Shown one piece after another: positions 1 through 11,619 of a stretch of DNA of 64,000 nt. The number at the start of each line of letters is the position of its first letter. Within the stretch, counting starts at the first letter, position 1. The stretch is from contig JAYKXP010000001.1 of NCBI GenBank assembly GCA_037176845.1, forward strand, positions 806,001-870,000, written 5' to 3'. The position numbers were made by a program, and so were the translations under genes. The DNA is from Paramarasmius palmivorus (taxonomy: Eukaryota > Basidiomycota > Agaricomycetes > Agaricales > Marasmiaceae). The notes beneath the pieces are model-generated. The model did no database searches. It was not told the DNA's origin and worked only from the letters and a program-made list of their open reading frames with translations.

Positions 1-737
1 CAGTGTCTTTTGTACGGGAAGCGCCTCACCGGTGAGCAGAGCCTCGTCTGCCTCCAAGTTGGCTACACTGAGTAGCCTCAGGTCGGCGGGGACAACGTCG
101 CCAATTTTGATGTTGACTATGTCGCCAGGAACTACGTGCCGGGCAGGAATGCAAACAGTTTCACCATTACGAATAACGATAGCGGTTGGAGAAGACAGTG
201 ATCGGAGCGAGTCCATGGTCTTCTCGGCTTTGTACTCCTGGAAGAATCCTAGGCGAAGTACCAGCAATCGTCAACCGAAACGCATTCAGTCTAGCGGAAC
301 GTACTCCATACCGACGGATATATTTAAGACGATCACAGCGGTGATAACAGCACCCTCAACCCAGTCTTGAACCCCATAAGATAGTGCCATCGCAGCAACG
401 AGAACGAGTGTGAGCGCGTTGCTCATTTGCCGTATGAGAACCTTGACCGCAGAGACGCCGCCTTCGCCTTGTAAAACATTGTCCCCGTATCTACGGAGGC
501 AATCAATCAATGCAAATCACGAGAGAATGTCACTACTTACTCTTGCAATCGCTTGGAGGCATCCTCGTCCGTGAGTCCATTGTGTTCATCGGTCTTCAGT
601 TTCTCTAAAATCGTTGATGCCTCGAGCACGTAAGCACGCTCCGCGAGCGTCATCGATTTCGCTGCATTGTCTGGTACAGGCTTGCTCGCTGAGCGAGTGT
701 ACGATCGTCCATAGGTTTTCTTTGAGAAGAACCCCAT
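1..737 (-). CDS. ENA-type cation P-type ATPase, N-terminal part (partial)
   Basis: This is the 5' part of a gene that runs off the start of the window. Exon 1 (737-541) begins MGFFSKKTYGRSYTRSAS. Introns 540-491 (gtaagt...cgtag) and 311-249 join it to the cation-ATPase N-terminal domain, with GEGGVSAVKVLIRQ, a hydrophobic pair typical of M1/M2 (NALTLVLVAAMALSYG, VITAVIVLNI) and then GFFQEYKAEKTMDSLRSLS. The actuator domain follows, with VVPGDIV, IGDVVPADLRLL and the TGE loop as TGEALPV near position 20. The phosphorylated DKTG loop lies outside the window. By family knowledge, type IID ATPases of this kind export Na+ or K+ across the plasma membrane or ER. The EYKAEKTMDSLRSLSSP stretch is characteristic of that group. 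I am confident of the ATPase and fairly confident of the ENA subtype. Confidence 0.88.
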
Positions 738-1510
738 GAGGAATTGCGTCTAGCGTCGTCGAGGTGGGGTCAAAAGATCCACAAACGCCCCTCCAAGCCT
801 CTCGTATTTTTAAGTGCTTCAGATTCTTGGCTCATTGCTGCACAAGACTGGGAATGTGATGGAATTGAACGCCGTATCTGCAATCTCTGGATATGAACAG
901 CTATTGGAGGGCCCAAGTGATGTCGATGAGGAGTTGGGGGAGCTGGAACAGAGCGGCCAAGGGTTTTTGTAGGCCTTGCTTCACGAATTCATTGAATGCC
1001 AAGAACCTATTAAGGAATGCAAAGAGCGAGGAAGAGGGAGAACAACGAGATCTCGAGGGGTATAGGCTTCTGTAGGTCCATGTTTGATGTTTAGTGACAG
1101 ATTCAATGTGCTTGCAATGTACTCGTGAGCTATTTCTGCCGCTTCAGCAGAGGAAAGTTGGAAAGACTGGATTCTTGTGATTACTTGGCTTAAACGACGC
1201 CAATTGGCAAAGATTGCTTGGTCAACTGCTGGGCAGCGTAAAAATTCTTCGATATGATTCTACGTGACATTGGCTTACCTGAAATCGCATGCAATACCTC
1301 TTTTACCCAAACCCAGTTCGACCTTACGCGCTGCAAATTGATAATGGAGGAAGGAAAGCAAAATTTTGGACCTGAGACTTACGGCAGTCTACACGTGATC
1401 ACTATGGACTAGGGACCGAGAACCATCTTCAAGTTTCAGTGAAATGCGTAGGAACTTGCAAGACGACTCGGCGTAATACTCCTTATCGTTATATGTATAT
1501 GTTATATTCA
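738..1510. other. Intergenic, no supported gene
   Basis: This stretch lies upstream of the ATPase start and downstream of the polygalacturonase stop. Short open frames such as 893-1075 (+) show no recognisable motif and no convincing splice extension. It probably holds the ATPase promoter and the polygalacturonase 3' UTR. Confidence 0.4.
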
Positions 1511-2873
1511 TTACCCTGACGCACTACCACTACAGCTCACCCCAAGATTACTATCAACTGCTGAACACAATACATTTGCGTTGCCAGAGGGTGCCTTCAC
1601 AGTAAAATCCTGGAAAAAGATATTGCACGTTCCGGAGCTAGGACAATTCATGTTCGCAACTGTTGGGTCGAACTTCTTCGCACTGGAAATAATACGACGT
1701 CAAGAGAAAGAAAGGGATGAAAAGAGAGGTGTGCCACTTACGTCGTGCCCCTGATGTTTTTCCAATAAATCTGGTCAACCGTATGTCTACTCGCGACACA
1801 AGGCCCATCCGAACCATAGCAGGACTGTATCTGGGCGGCGTACTCGCAATTTTGCACAGTCACATCCTGAAAGGTGACATTTCGTACTGTGGCTACGCCG
1901 TGGCCAGAAGCTCCGTCGTAAAGCTTGATACCAGTAGCTTTGGTCGAGTCGATCATGGTAGCACCTTTCACAATCACATTTGTAACCTACGAGAATCCTG
2001 AATTAGGGATGTGGTGCAAGTAATCCCTGATGAAACCACATACAATATCATCGCTGCCTTTCGCGAGGCTGCCAACTGAAAGGCCATGAGAACCAGTACA
2101 AGTGATGTCAGTGACAGTCACATAGTTGGAGCCGGGCTTGAAAGCAACGCAGTCATCTTGGTTGACAACATTAGTGTTGCTAATCGTCACGTAGGTGGAC
2201 TTTCCGACGTCGAAACCATCTGTGTTCTTGGGAGTAACGCCGTCTTTGGGAGTAGCGTTCAATTTGAGACCTCGATATATAACATTCGTGGCACCATCCG
2301 TGACGGAATGGAAGACGTTCGGAGCGTTTTTGAAGGAGAGGCTTCTCCACAACTATGTTAAAACCACCCGAGATATACATCAAGGTTGGCCGTTTAAAAG
2401 AGCTGTCCGAAGCGAACTCTGCAATGAGATGTCAGTATGAAGCCTTATACAAAAAAAGTATACGAACTCTGCCAAAAGGGTACCCCATTTCCATCGACGA
2501 CACCGGTGCCAGTTTTGGAGTGGATGGTTGCGCCTTTCACGTTCGTCAGAAGTATCGCCGCCCTGACACCGTTCCAGAAATTGGTGTCGTCTGATAATTT
2601 CAATGTGCCTTCAATCTGAATTTCACAGCCAGCGCACCCAGTGAAGTCCAAGGTCGACCGAATCATGTAGGTCTTCCCGGCAGACAACACGATGATTCCG
2701 CCGCTCCCGCATGATTTGATGGCTGTTTCGATAGCTGGAACATCATCGGTACCAGCATTGCCAGCAGACGCGACCGTGCATGTCGCTCGTTTCCCGAGCG
2801 AAGGTAGGGACGCGGAAGAGAGGAAGAGCAATGACAAGACAGTGACAGTCGTGAGCAGACTGAGGTGATACAT
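1511..2873 (-). CDS. GH28 polygalacturonase, secreted, with a one-base frame break
   Basis: The start at 2873 (MYHLSLLTTVTVLSLLFLSS) gives a good signal peptide ending near a KR site. It sits about 45 bp below a TATA box, so the longer in-frame start at 2927 is less likely. GH28 landmarks appear in order: WQKFASDSSFKRPT after the first intron, NTDGFDVG, NQDDCVAFKPGSN, GSHGLSVGSL and TGIKLYDG (the RIK-type site). The two Asp of QDD, the Asp of NTD and the His of SHG are the usual catalytic residues. Two further introns lead to a Cys-containing C-terminus and a TAA at 1513-1511. Near 2335-2350 the frame jumps by one base between FNIVVE and LSFKNAPNVFHS. No plausible intron repairs this, so it is either a frameshift mutation or a sequence error. 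The enzyme hydrolyses the homogalacturonan backbone outside the cell. Endo versus exo action cannot be decided here. Confidence 0.85.
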
Positions 2874-2917
2874 CGTTTTGAGCTTGCTGAACTGGGACCA
2901 TGCGAGTAAGAACGCAC

Positions 2918-2924
2918 CTTTATA
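2918..2924 (-). promoter_or_regulatory. TATA box of the polygalacturonase
   Basis: TATAAAG on the minus strand lies about 45 bp upstream of the chosen ATG at 2873. Its position supports that start over the upstream in-frame ATG at 2927, which would lie before the TATA box. Confidence 0.55.
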
Positions 2925-3410
2925 CATAATTTAACCCATCATATGTATTTCCGCCCCTTCAGAATTCTCCAATCTTCCTTGATTTTTCCTGTGTCGGATG
3001 TGGTAGCAGTGGTCTGGTGGTCGTACGGGAACAAGAGGGCCGTAGCCCGCTTGGCTGTAAATGTCCGTCAAAGCGAATGCGATGAATAGATAGATAGATG
3101 TTACATTTCTCTTCTTTCCCCTCAGTCTGGGTCGGCCAGTTTGGTGTTTTTGGTCTCGATCCTCAAGTTACAGTCTACATCGAGTGATGAAAAATCCACT
3201 TCATAATGGCGAAAGAGCTCTTATCGTCGTCCGACTCCCGAGTCTCCTTTGCCAGGAAACAGGATTTCTGCCCATCAGCTGGACAACGATACACATGCTA
3301 ACGAGTTTATGATGATATGTACCTGAAGAACCGGACACGTTGGACGGCAAATTACACTCGCAACACATCCGAAGATTTTCAGCCTCTCCTGCGATTCCGG
3401 TTGTTGCATC

Positions 3411-3418
3411 TATTTAAA
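3411..3418 (+). promoter_or_regulatory. TATA-like element of the pectinesterase
   Basis: TATTTAAA lies about 35 bp upstream of the ATG at 3451. It would place the transcription start close to the start codon, which is common for short fungal 5' UTRs. Confidence 0.4.
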
Positions 3419-3450
3419 GATGGCGATAAACCCAGTACCTGTCCGCAAAC

Positions 3451-4731
3451 ATGGCATTACTCTACTGGACTTTCATACCACTCCTCTTCTCGCTGTCTTT
3501 CGCCCTCACCTCACCGCCATCTGGTAGTCTGGTTGTGCGACAATCTGGCACACAATCGGGTGAATACAAGTGAGCAATGTTGTACATCGCTCATGAACCA
3601 ACTACTAATACCCCTCGCTCTCCAGTACTGTCAGTGCTGCTGTAGCTGCGTTGGGATCTGGCACTAGTAGCAAAACGATTTTCATTTATCCAGGTACTCG
3701 TTGCTTGACACCGTCATCGTTTGATGTCGTGCTGACAGGCTCGTCTTACAGGTACTTACAAAGAACAGGTGTACATCAACTATGGTTGGTCTTCCCAAAA
3801 ATTTGATGTATAGCCGAAACTCAAAGTGATCAGGCGGCCCATTGACGATATACGGATACTCCACCGAGTGAGACCCCCGATTTCATTGAAGTTCCTCCGA
3901 TCTGATTTCCCTCGTAGTGGTACATCGTACAAGAAGAACGAAGTCACGATTACCAACAACTTGAACGCACAAGACAATGGGGGTAACGATCCTTGCGCTA
4001 CCGTTCGAGCTCACAGCAAGTCCTTCAAGATGTACAATGTAAACATCGCCAATACGTACGGCAAAGGAAAGCAAGCTACCGCATTGTCGGCCAAAAACTC
4101 TAACCAAGGTTACTACGGTTGCAAGATAACGGGATACCAGGTGTGGGGAAACAGATAGTTGCAGGGTATCTCCAAATATTGATTCTCTTGATAGGACACC
4201 CTCCTAGCCGACGGCCCTGGCTACCAATACTATTCGAATTGCTATATCGAAGGAGCAGTCGACTACATATACGGCAAAGCTTCTGCGTGGTTTGGAGAGT
4301 GTACTCTCTCATCAAACGGCCCTGGAGCTATCACAGCCAACTCAAGAGAATCCAGTAGTGATCCTGGATACTACGTGATCGACAGCTCAACGATTACCAG
4401 CTCCGCCTCCGAAGACCTGAAGCAGAAAGTCTACCTTGGGCGACCTTGGAGAGCGCTGGCACGGGTCTCGTTTCAGCGCTCAAAACTTCCGAATCTTATC
4501 AACCCTAAAGGATACACAACCTTGGCGGACAATGCAACACCGTATGTTACTGTCCTTTTTCGCGCCGATGACGGTGCTAATAGTCTTTCAAGGATCTTCA
4601 TGGAGTATCAGAATACTGGTGATGGTGCAGACACTTCACAACGAGTGACGTTCACGAAGCAGACGGCGCTGATTACCCATGAGCAAGTTTTAGGGTCGGA
4701 TTATGCGTCCTGGGTAGACAACAGTTTCTGA
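3451..4731 (+). CDS. CE8 pectin methylesterase, secreted
   Basis: Seven exons (3451-3569, 3626-3693, 3752-3784, 3834-3867, 3918-4140, 4195-4541, 4593-4731) sum to 963 bases with all phases consistent, giving 320 aa. It starts MALLYWTFIPLLFSLSFALT, a signal peptide. Family motifs follow: IFIYPGTYKEQVYI, GPLTIYGYST, NEVTITNN, KITGYQDTLLAD (catalytic Gln and Asp region), EGAVDYIYGKASAWF (second catalytic Asp, usually EGTVDFIFG) and LGRPWR (Arg). The C-terminus LGSDYASWVD is typical of fungal enzymes. It removes methyl esters from pectin, producing the de-esterified polymer that the neighbouring GH28 enzyme cuts. It is intact in this reading and transcribed divergently from that neighbour. Confidence 0.93.
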
Positions 4732-5415
4732 TACGCAATCGAATTTCAGGCAATACATACTTGTTTATTCGGGTATTGGGAGTAGACGGAAGCGAAATGC
4801 TTAGTGGACTCTGTGAAGCATCTTCGTCAATGACAGATATGTGCCCATCCTAGTAACTTGTAGGCCCGCACTGTAACGAGTCTGGGTCCAACGTCTAGTC
4901 TGCGAAACAGCAAATGATGACAGGCACACGAAGAAGTAGAAAGTAGAATTGGGATTTCAAGTAATGCCTCGTATTGGATGAGATCAAGTTTGATACCATG
5001 CCGCTAGGCTGGCCGAAATCACTACTGGACGTGGTGAGAGCTGGAGCGGAATATGGCACGTAACGCGAGTGCTATCGCGCGAATACCTTTACAAAAGCAA
5101 TTCGGTAAGTATCAGTTTCCAGATCGAGTTTAGACCACGACTAACCAACTTCTCCTCGTATTCGTGATGTACGATTGAATTGCTTTACTCCGTGAACACT
5201 GCCAGTGCCTTCGTGAACCGATAACGGAGCTTGGGTCGCCCCATCAATCATGTATGATGTTCTGAGATGGTTGTCTTCTTCCGGTAAAGCTCGAGGTTCC
5301 TACAACACTATACCAAGCAAGTCATGAGCGGAAGCTGAACGCGGATGTTACTTTACCCGGAGGGCCATAAGTGGATTGAATTGAGATTACGACTTACAGG
5401 GAATAATGACAAAGC
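4732..5415. other. Intergenic, convergent 3' ends
   Basis: This lies between the pectinesterase stop and the F-box protein stop. I see only short frames without motifs. It probably contains the two 3' UTRs. Confidence 0.4.
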
Positions 5416-6696
5416 TCAAACGACAGTGATGTCCAGTCCTTCATTCCTCATGACACCCAGACCATCTATTAACTCGTCGGTCAACCAACCACCCAGCAAG
5501 ACTTTCAATGAGAGCCTCTCTAGCCTCTCAGAGCCCTGCAGTTCCTCGATGCGCCATCGCGATCGAATAACCCTCAGAAAAACCATCTGCGAACAGGCTG
5601 GGACGAGTACAAGTTCCAGACGGCGTAATTTTGGCAGTAGGGAGCTCTGATTTTCGTTAAGAGTCCCAATACTGTCTAAGATATTATTCCTCAAGATTGG
5701 AGTATACGGGGTGCGGGATTCATGGAGAGATAAGTGTGTAATGGTCTCCGTGTGGGAGAAAATCGCCAATAAGTCCTCAAATTGAGTGTACTTCAATGTG
5801 AGGTGGGTCAAGCGACATGCGGAGCGCGTCAAAAATGCCACCAGAACATCGGTGCTGATCATTGGGAATGTAGTGCCCGCTATGGCCACAAGTTGGAGAA
5901 AGGTGAGAGAGGGCAATGTTAAGCGGGCAAATAGATCTTCGACAACTGTTCCGGCTTGGTGAATAGAGAATGAGGTTATGGAAAATGATGTCACGGCTTT
6001 TCTGAGCACAACTCTCCCCCAAGCAAAAGGTGTATCAGGTGCCACCTCGACATGGCATAGATGGGGGGATTCGTTGATAGCCTCCAGAACGTCCTGGACT
6101 TCGATTGGATCAGCTTGTAAGCTCTCCAAGCGGCTGAAGGACACCTGAGAGCGTAAATGCCCGAGTCGTATGCCGTCGATGGCTAGGTGTTTGAGCGAGG
6201 GGAATTGCGCGGAGGTAGTAAGAACCCATTCAGCCCTTTCTCTGGTGTTCTCAATTCTGAGACTCTGGAGTGCCGAAAGGTCGTGTTCTTTGGTTATTTG
6301 ATAAAAAAGTGGAGAAAGTATGGTCCACGGAAGCTTGAAACAAGCTTCCTTCCAACGTTGAGCGTTGTGAACCAGCTGCTGGACGACAAAATTTTCAAGG
6401 CATTGTGCGGAAACAATGTCGTTCGGATGAACGAGACAGAAGGTCAAAAGGGCATCGGAGCTGTTCGAGATGAACTGGGAGAGGATTTTGGGCGAATTGA
6501 GATGTGAGCATGGACATTCGACCTCGAAATTAGTCCAAAGAGAGGGTGTAGTGCGTGTCAGTGCTCGCCAGCTTTGGCAAACGTGTGTAAGGATGAGAGA
6601 TGGAGATTGGCCGCGAAGTTTTAGTATATTTCTGTGAGAGTCGCAAAGATGCTGGAATACTTGCAAGAGAATTTCAGGAGGCAACATAGCCAACAT
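5416..6696 (-). CDS. F-box protein, Agaricomycete type
   Basis: This is a single uninterrupted frame of 426 aa. The N-terminus MLAMLPPEILLQVFQHLCD followed by LILTHVCQSWRALTRTTPSLW is the F-box-like domain found in hundreds of Agaricales paralogues (P-PE-L--IF--L, then --VC--WR-LA--TP-LW). The rest is Leu-rich with LESLQ and LTHLTLKYTQFEDLL segments, as in the LRR-like tails of this group. F-box domains bind Skp1, so the likely role is substrate adaptor of an SCF ubiquitin ligase; the substrate cannot be inferred. The lack of introns is usual for these expanded paralogues. No frame break is seen. Confidence 0.85.
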   Translation of the reverse strand: MLAMLPPEILLQVFQHLCDSHRNILKLRGQSPSLILTHVCQSWRALTRTTPSLWTNFEVECPCSHLNSPKILSQFISNSSDALLTFCLVHPNDIVSAQCLENFVVQQLVHNAQRWKEACFKLPWTILSPLFYQITKEHDLSALQSLRIENTRERAEWVLTTSAQFPSLKHLAIDGIRLGHLRSQVSFSRLESLQADPIEVQDVLEAINESPHLCHVEVAPDTPFAWGRVVLRKAVTSFSITSFSIHQAGTVVEDLFARLTLPSLTFLQLVAIAGTTFPMISTDVLVAFLTRSACRLTHLTLKYTQFEDLLAIFSHTETITHLSLHESRTPYTPILRNNILDSIGTLNENQSSLLPKLRRLELVLVPACSQMVFLRVIRSRWRIEELQGSERLERLSLKVLLGGWLTDELIDGLGVMRNEGLDITVV

Positions 6697-7713
6697 ATGC
6701 GTTGGCTACGAAGGCGTGCAGCTTGCGTGCACCGGCAGCGACGGCTCCGGCATCCATTCGAATCCGATGATTCCCCCGGTATCTTCTTACACGTCCATGA
6801 TGACCGCTGAACACTCCATGCTCGTCAAAATCCTCAAGCACCGGTATTCATTCACAGTAACTGGATATACCCTACTGGGACGTGCTATTGGGATTTTTAG
6901 GCTTTCACCCATCCCTTTCGTCCTCTGGCAGAACATTTTGCTCCATTCCTCATGTTACTCGAGCTCGTAATGTTGGCCCCCAGGACACCGGGGGACCCAT
7001 TACTCCCAGCATTTACCTTGTACGGTTGGTCCAGAGGACTGGAATGAAGCTCCGAGTAAGCCTCTCGCCTATACTCTAGTCGGTGTCTTTGCTCACCGCT
7101 AGTCTGACTTTCCAAAGGGGCAGTGTTGTTGACTTTCGACCCGCGCAATTCAAGGCCCCGCAATTCTCACTCGCCAAAACTGTCATTTGTCAGAGGACCG
7201 CTTGCAGTGATTCATGTTTCCAACGCTAACGGATTCATAGTGGAAAATTCAGTACTCGTACCTCACAATTACACTGGACATCATTTCATGACTCATTGCA
7301 GCTTGCAGTCTGTTCGGAATAACATACCAGAGCTTGGCCATCGCCTCAAGAGAAATATCATACTGGCTGTCTCATCAATCCTTGATCAGTTTTGGAATGG
7401 TGTGGTTCTCGCTAGCGCCAAGTTTCGTCTCTCAGCATTCCAGAGGGTTTGACCTCAGTCACCAAATGCGCCGAACTTTCCACACCATTTCATGTACCGC
7501 TATATATTAAGGCACGTTGGATAGGTTATGGCTGTTCAATTATCGGATATCAGTGGTAATAGCGAAACCAGACTGTTCCGATTGTCGTCAAAGTAAGATC
7601 CTTTGAGGAATCATTCTGCCGTCATTATAGGTCTTACAGTTCAAAAAGGCATCCTCAACGGGACAGAACTATAATTTTCGTTCGCACTCTTCTTCATCTC
7701 TATCATATCCGCT
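6697..7713. other. Intergenic, no supported gene
   Basis: About 1 kb between the F-box start and the first desaturase start, on divergent strands. Frames at 6716-6970 and 7123-7452 (+) lack recognisable motifs and convincing splice continuity. A TATA-like ctatatattaa occurs near 7500. Confidence 0.35.
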
Positions 7714-9734
7714 ATGCCGTGGTACCAAGTCTTTAGAGATGGCCCCGAATACGAAAGACGGCGAGCAAAAGGTGTATTCACACCTCCTAACGTCTCGATC
7801 AAGGACCTCCACGCCGCTATCCCCAAACACCTCTTTGTGAAATCGACTCCGAAGAGCTTGTACTATATTATCAGGCACTTGCTGGTCACATATTTGTTTT
7901 ATTACCTGGCGTCCAATATCGATCTCATCGCCTCTAAAGCAAGCCAATGGCTAGCCTCCGAGTCCCTGGAATTGTCCACCACAGTCAAGGCTACATTAAT
8001 CCCCATTTTGTGGGTCCAATACTGGGCCTGGCAAGGTTTCGCTTTCGCCGGTATTTGGTGTCTAGGTGCGTAGTTCGCCTCGATTCTTGGAATATGTGGC
8101 TGATAATAATGGGTCGAGATAGGTCACGATGTACGTTGTTACCCAACATTGTCCCCAAAACTTCGTTTACCAGCTCGGCTTGAATGTAGGCAGGTCATGA
8201 CGCGTTATTCCCTTATCCGCTTGCAAATGCAGGCACAGGAATGTTGTTACATTCTTTTGTCTTAACGCCATTCTATTCATGGCGAGCTACCCACCGAACG
8301 CACCACGTAAGTAACTTGTCTTACTCTTGCGCACCGAGGTGGATCTGAATAATGACTACAGAAAGCTACTAACAGTTTGGAACGTGACGAAACCTATATA
8401 CCTCCTACTCGGAAAGATTTTCGACTTCCAGATGGAAAGGTAGCTGTCCAAATGGATTACGCCTCCGTACTCGAAGAAACGCCGGCATTCACGTTATTCA
8501 AGTTATTCGTTCGGCAGTTCTTGTAAGTAAATCAATCCCCTACTTGAATGTTTGTTTATCATTCTGTTTATAGTGGATTTCAACTCTATTTATTGTAAGA
8601 ATCCTATCATGAGATCGCGTCACGTCGGAATTATAACCTCTACTTGAAAGCCATAATCGCAAAGGAAACCCCAAATACCCGCCATTCACCAGTGTGAGCT
8701 ATCAAAGTTCTTTTCTTAGCTATGAATGCAGATACTAACTCAGTAGCAGCACTACCTCCCTTCGTCCTTATTATTCAAGCCCAGTGAACGTGAGTGTCAC
8801 ATTCCTCTACCGGAAACATAACGATTTGTCTCAAGTTGCCTCACAACAAGGTCGCTCAATCATCGTTTCCAATATCGGGATTGCATGTATGCTTTCCTTG
8901 CTAGGGATATACATTCAGTGCAACGGCTGGAATGCTGTTCTCAAGTTTTACTTCATGCCTTGGCTAGTGAGTGCAACCCCATGCTGAAAGCCTAGTTGAC
9001 TGAGATTCGCCATTCTCCTCGCCACAGTTCCAACATAACTGGTCAGTATATCTTAATGAGAACTCTTTGTATCGTTACTTATATATATATCTACAGGATG
9101 GTCATGTTCACTTATCTCCAGCATAGTGATCCGACCATTCCATACTACCGCCGGGTAAGTTTGCACTCTCCGAGGACAATGTTCAACTATCACTGATGCT
9201 ACAATCTGCAGAAAGAATGGACATTTGCAAGAGGTGCCTTGGCAACCGTGGACCGACCTCTGTTTGGCTGGGTCGGTCGGGCGCTCTTATACGGCGTGAG
9301 CAATTCCTCGGATTCAACGTTGGAAGACTGTCAAAAACTCAACTTTGCGCAGATCAGTACTGACCATTTGGCCCATCATTTCTTTTCCGGTATCCCGTTC
9401 TGTAAGTTCCCCTTACTGTCGCGCTCAACGACTCGCGCCCCCGCCTGACCACCGACGACCTCGCATCAGATAATCTACCGCAGGTAACAGAGGCAATCAA
9501 GCCAGTCCTCGGGGACTACTATAACTACGACTCCACGGTGATTCCGTTCAATTGACTGATAATCAATCATATACTGACAACCCTTGCCTGTAGGGAGTTC
9601 TGTACGCGTTATGGCGATCATTCACCCAGTGCGTGTTTGTTGAAGATGAAGGGGATGTCTTGTTCTTCAAAAACAGATACGGTGGCGCGGTTCTTGAACT
9701 CCGAAATGAAGGGAGCACTGGTTGTGTAGAATAG
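7714..9734 (+). CDS. Membrane fatty-acid desaturase, divergent FAD2-like (desaturase 1)
   Basis: The gene has about a dozen exons with consistent phases and no frame break. It starts MPWYQVFRDGPEYERRRAKG and ends at the TAG at 9732-9734. It has hydrophobic membrane segments and all three histidine boxes: box 1 LGHDAGHD (two short introns lie in and next to it), box 2 WRATHRTHH, box 3 TDHLAHHFF. The late conserved block YNYDST...FTQCVFVEDEGD marks the fungal delta-12 family. Diiron desaturases of this type act on acyl lipids in the ER. Box 1 departs from the canonical HECGH of desaturase 3, and such departures occur in FAD2 relatives with altered chemistry, such as acetylenases. The product specificity is therefore open. 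Confidence 0.88.
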
Positions 9735-11495
9735 CGATGCTTTCCCCGACTCTGACTTCCCGACACATTTCATTATCTGTATTCCATCCAGTAACATTTT
9801 CGTCAATGACGAGGGGATTTACCACATGATTTCCATAAGTCCGAAAATCTGACATAGCAAAAGTGATCATCGGTGACAACTGCGGCATCCTCTGACCCGC
9901 GGGTATTGAACATATCTACTCAACCTCCAGCCAAGTCGGGGCGGACAAAATTGCCTGCATGTCGTCGACATGATATTGCGGATTGTTAACTCCGAAAAGC
10001 AACAAGAGCGCGGACTCGCGGACACATCGGATATTGCACTGTGATGACGCTCGTCTCGGTTGGGATGGCTCATCGTCAAGTGTTCAGACCTATGCAGCGG
10101 CAATGAATTTGAAACCGTTATGCTCTAGCGTTGCTTTGTGCTTTTCAAATCGAGACAACAGTGGACAACGGTGTTCATTAAATTCAAAGGTGATTCTTGA
10201 ATCGATCTGCAAAAATATACTAGGATGCAACGTTGGATTGGGCTACTTCCTTGTAGAATGCTCAGTGAAAGGAGCTCCAACGGTCCGGCGTATCGCAGAT
10301 AGTGGACCTACATGTTTGGCAATTTCAATGACGATCTATCCGGGCTTGTGCTATCGACTTCGGACTTGGAGGTCGATGCTAGGACGTTTTTGACAGGTCG
10401 TGAATTGTCCTGTGCAGAACCTTGTGATCGTCAGCAGAAAGAAGCACCTTGAAATAAATGAAGGTGGCTTCGTTGTTCGGTAGAATTAGAAGCCCATTGA
10501 GTTATCATTGGACGATAAAATCTCTAAGATGAAATATGTGGACTGGTGGTCGATGCTACGGCTACGATACGCAGGAAGATGGACGAGAATCAGGGAACTG
10601 AGAAGGAACACCCTTCCTACCTTGGGCAGCTGGACACGGTGCGGGATCCCGAAAGATTCACGTACCGCGAGTATCGTGAGTAGCGATCCGGATGGTTGTT
10701 TCCAGCTGCCACTGTATCCGAAAGAGTCGGCGATTCGGTGTCAAGATTCAAAGCGTTTGAGTTCGTGGTCGGTAACGCTTAGAGGATTTACAGAAAATCG
10801 AGCTACCGCAAGACATCCGCGGATCGCCGTATTTGGTTGATGGCCGGCCGTCATGATCGCGGCCTGAGACGGTCAACTCCGAACCTTACTCAAACCCTGC
10901 CACGACACTGCTTGTCTCTTGCTCGTCCCGCGATTTCACCACTGCTATAGCGCTCAGGATTCAAAGAGGATAATGTGCCTCCCGAAGAAAGTGAGCATGC
11001 AAATCTTGCTAGTCAGTAGAATAGGTAAAGTTTATCTTCGTGGCACCATGTCAAGCTAATTGGCTAATCACAGAACGCTGACACTTCTATCAACTTACTG
11101 ATGATTTGTTGATGGATAGTTCACTATAGTCGACTATGTCGACGACATTCTCCGAGGGATGTCGCCGCTTTCCGGTTTTTTCGAACTCGGGGACGATTAT
11201 CTTTGGCTGCCCGCAGTCATGCAACTCAAGTGCGGGCCAGAGTCGCCTAGGAACAAGCTTCCACTATCCCGCCGCCGAGGCGTGTTTCGAATTATCTGGC
11301 AACGATCCGCAAAAACCCCGTGCGCTCATGGAATTATGTACGCTGGCACATGCAAGCTTTCCTTCTTCGTAAACCATCGACGCGGCAGCTTCGCGGAGTA
11401 ACAGTGATACTTCGATTGCAGAACATCTAGGTACGCGTGGGAGATCTTATTCTTCTTTGACATTCTTACCCACATTCAATTTCCCCAAGTTAAAG
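9735..11495. other. Long intergenic region, no supported gene
   Basis: About 1.8 kb between desaturase 1 and the thioesterase. Frames such as 9983-10393 and 10508-10840 (+) are open but have no motif, poor local complexity for coding, and no clear splice partners. I see no transposon termini or tRNA. Confidence 0.35.
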
Positions 11496-11503
11496 TATAT
11501 AAG
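11496..11503 (+). promoter_or_regulatory. TATA box of the thioesterase gene
   Basis: TATATAAG lies about 115 bp upstream of the ATG at 11620. It is the best core-promoter match near this gene. Confidence 0.5.
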
Positions 11504-11619
11504 ATGGCTATGAATCATTGCCGTCCAAACATCGCCCTGATTGTCTCCTCCCCTTCTTGGGACAGCTCCACTTTACTACTTGCATTTCGACGCGACATCC
11601 CTGAGCCTCTCCATTTACC

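Larger units (their letters stand above)
2874..3450. promoter_or_regulatory. Shared intergenic promoter of the divergent pectinase pair
   Basis: This 577 bp segment separates the head-to-head starts of the polygalacturonase (-) and the pectinesterase (+). Each side has its own TATA-like element. The arrangement suggests that shared upstream sites could act on both genes, as expected for enzymes attacking the same polymer. I did not find a clear carbon-catabolite (SYGGRG) site by eye. Confidence 0.5.

Noticed and set aside
893..1075. 60-codon plus-strand frame upstream of the ATPase
   Set aside because: No motif and no consistent splice partners; the overlapping frames end in stops within about 40 codons.
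2445..2927. Upstream in-frame ATG (2927) for the polygalacturonase
   Set aside because: It lies before the TATA box and would bury the signal peptide behind 18 residues.
7123..7452. 109-codon plus-strand frame before desaturase 1
   Set aside because: No recognisable motif; more likely promoter or chance frame.
9983..10393. 136-codon plus-strand frame between desaturase 1 and the thioesterase
   Set aside because: Residue composition is unlike the neighbours, no domain is recognisable, and no intron extends it.
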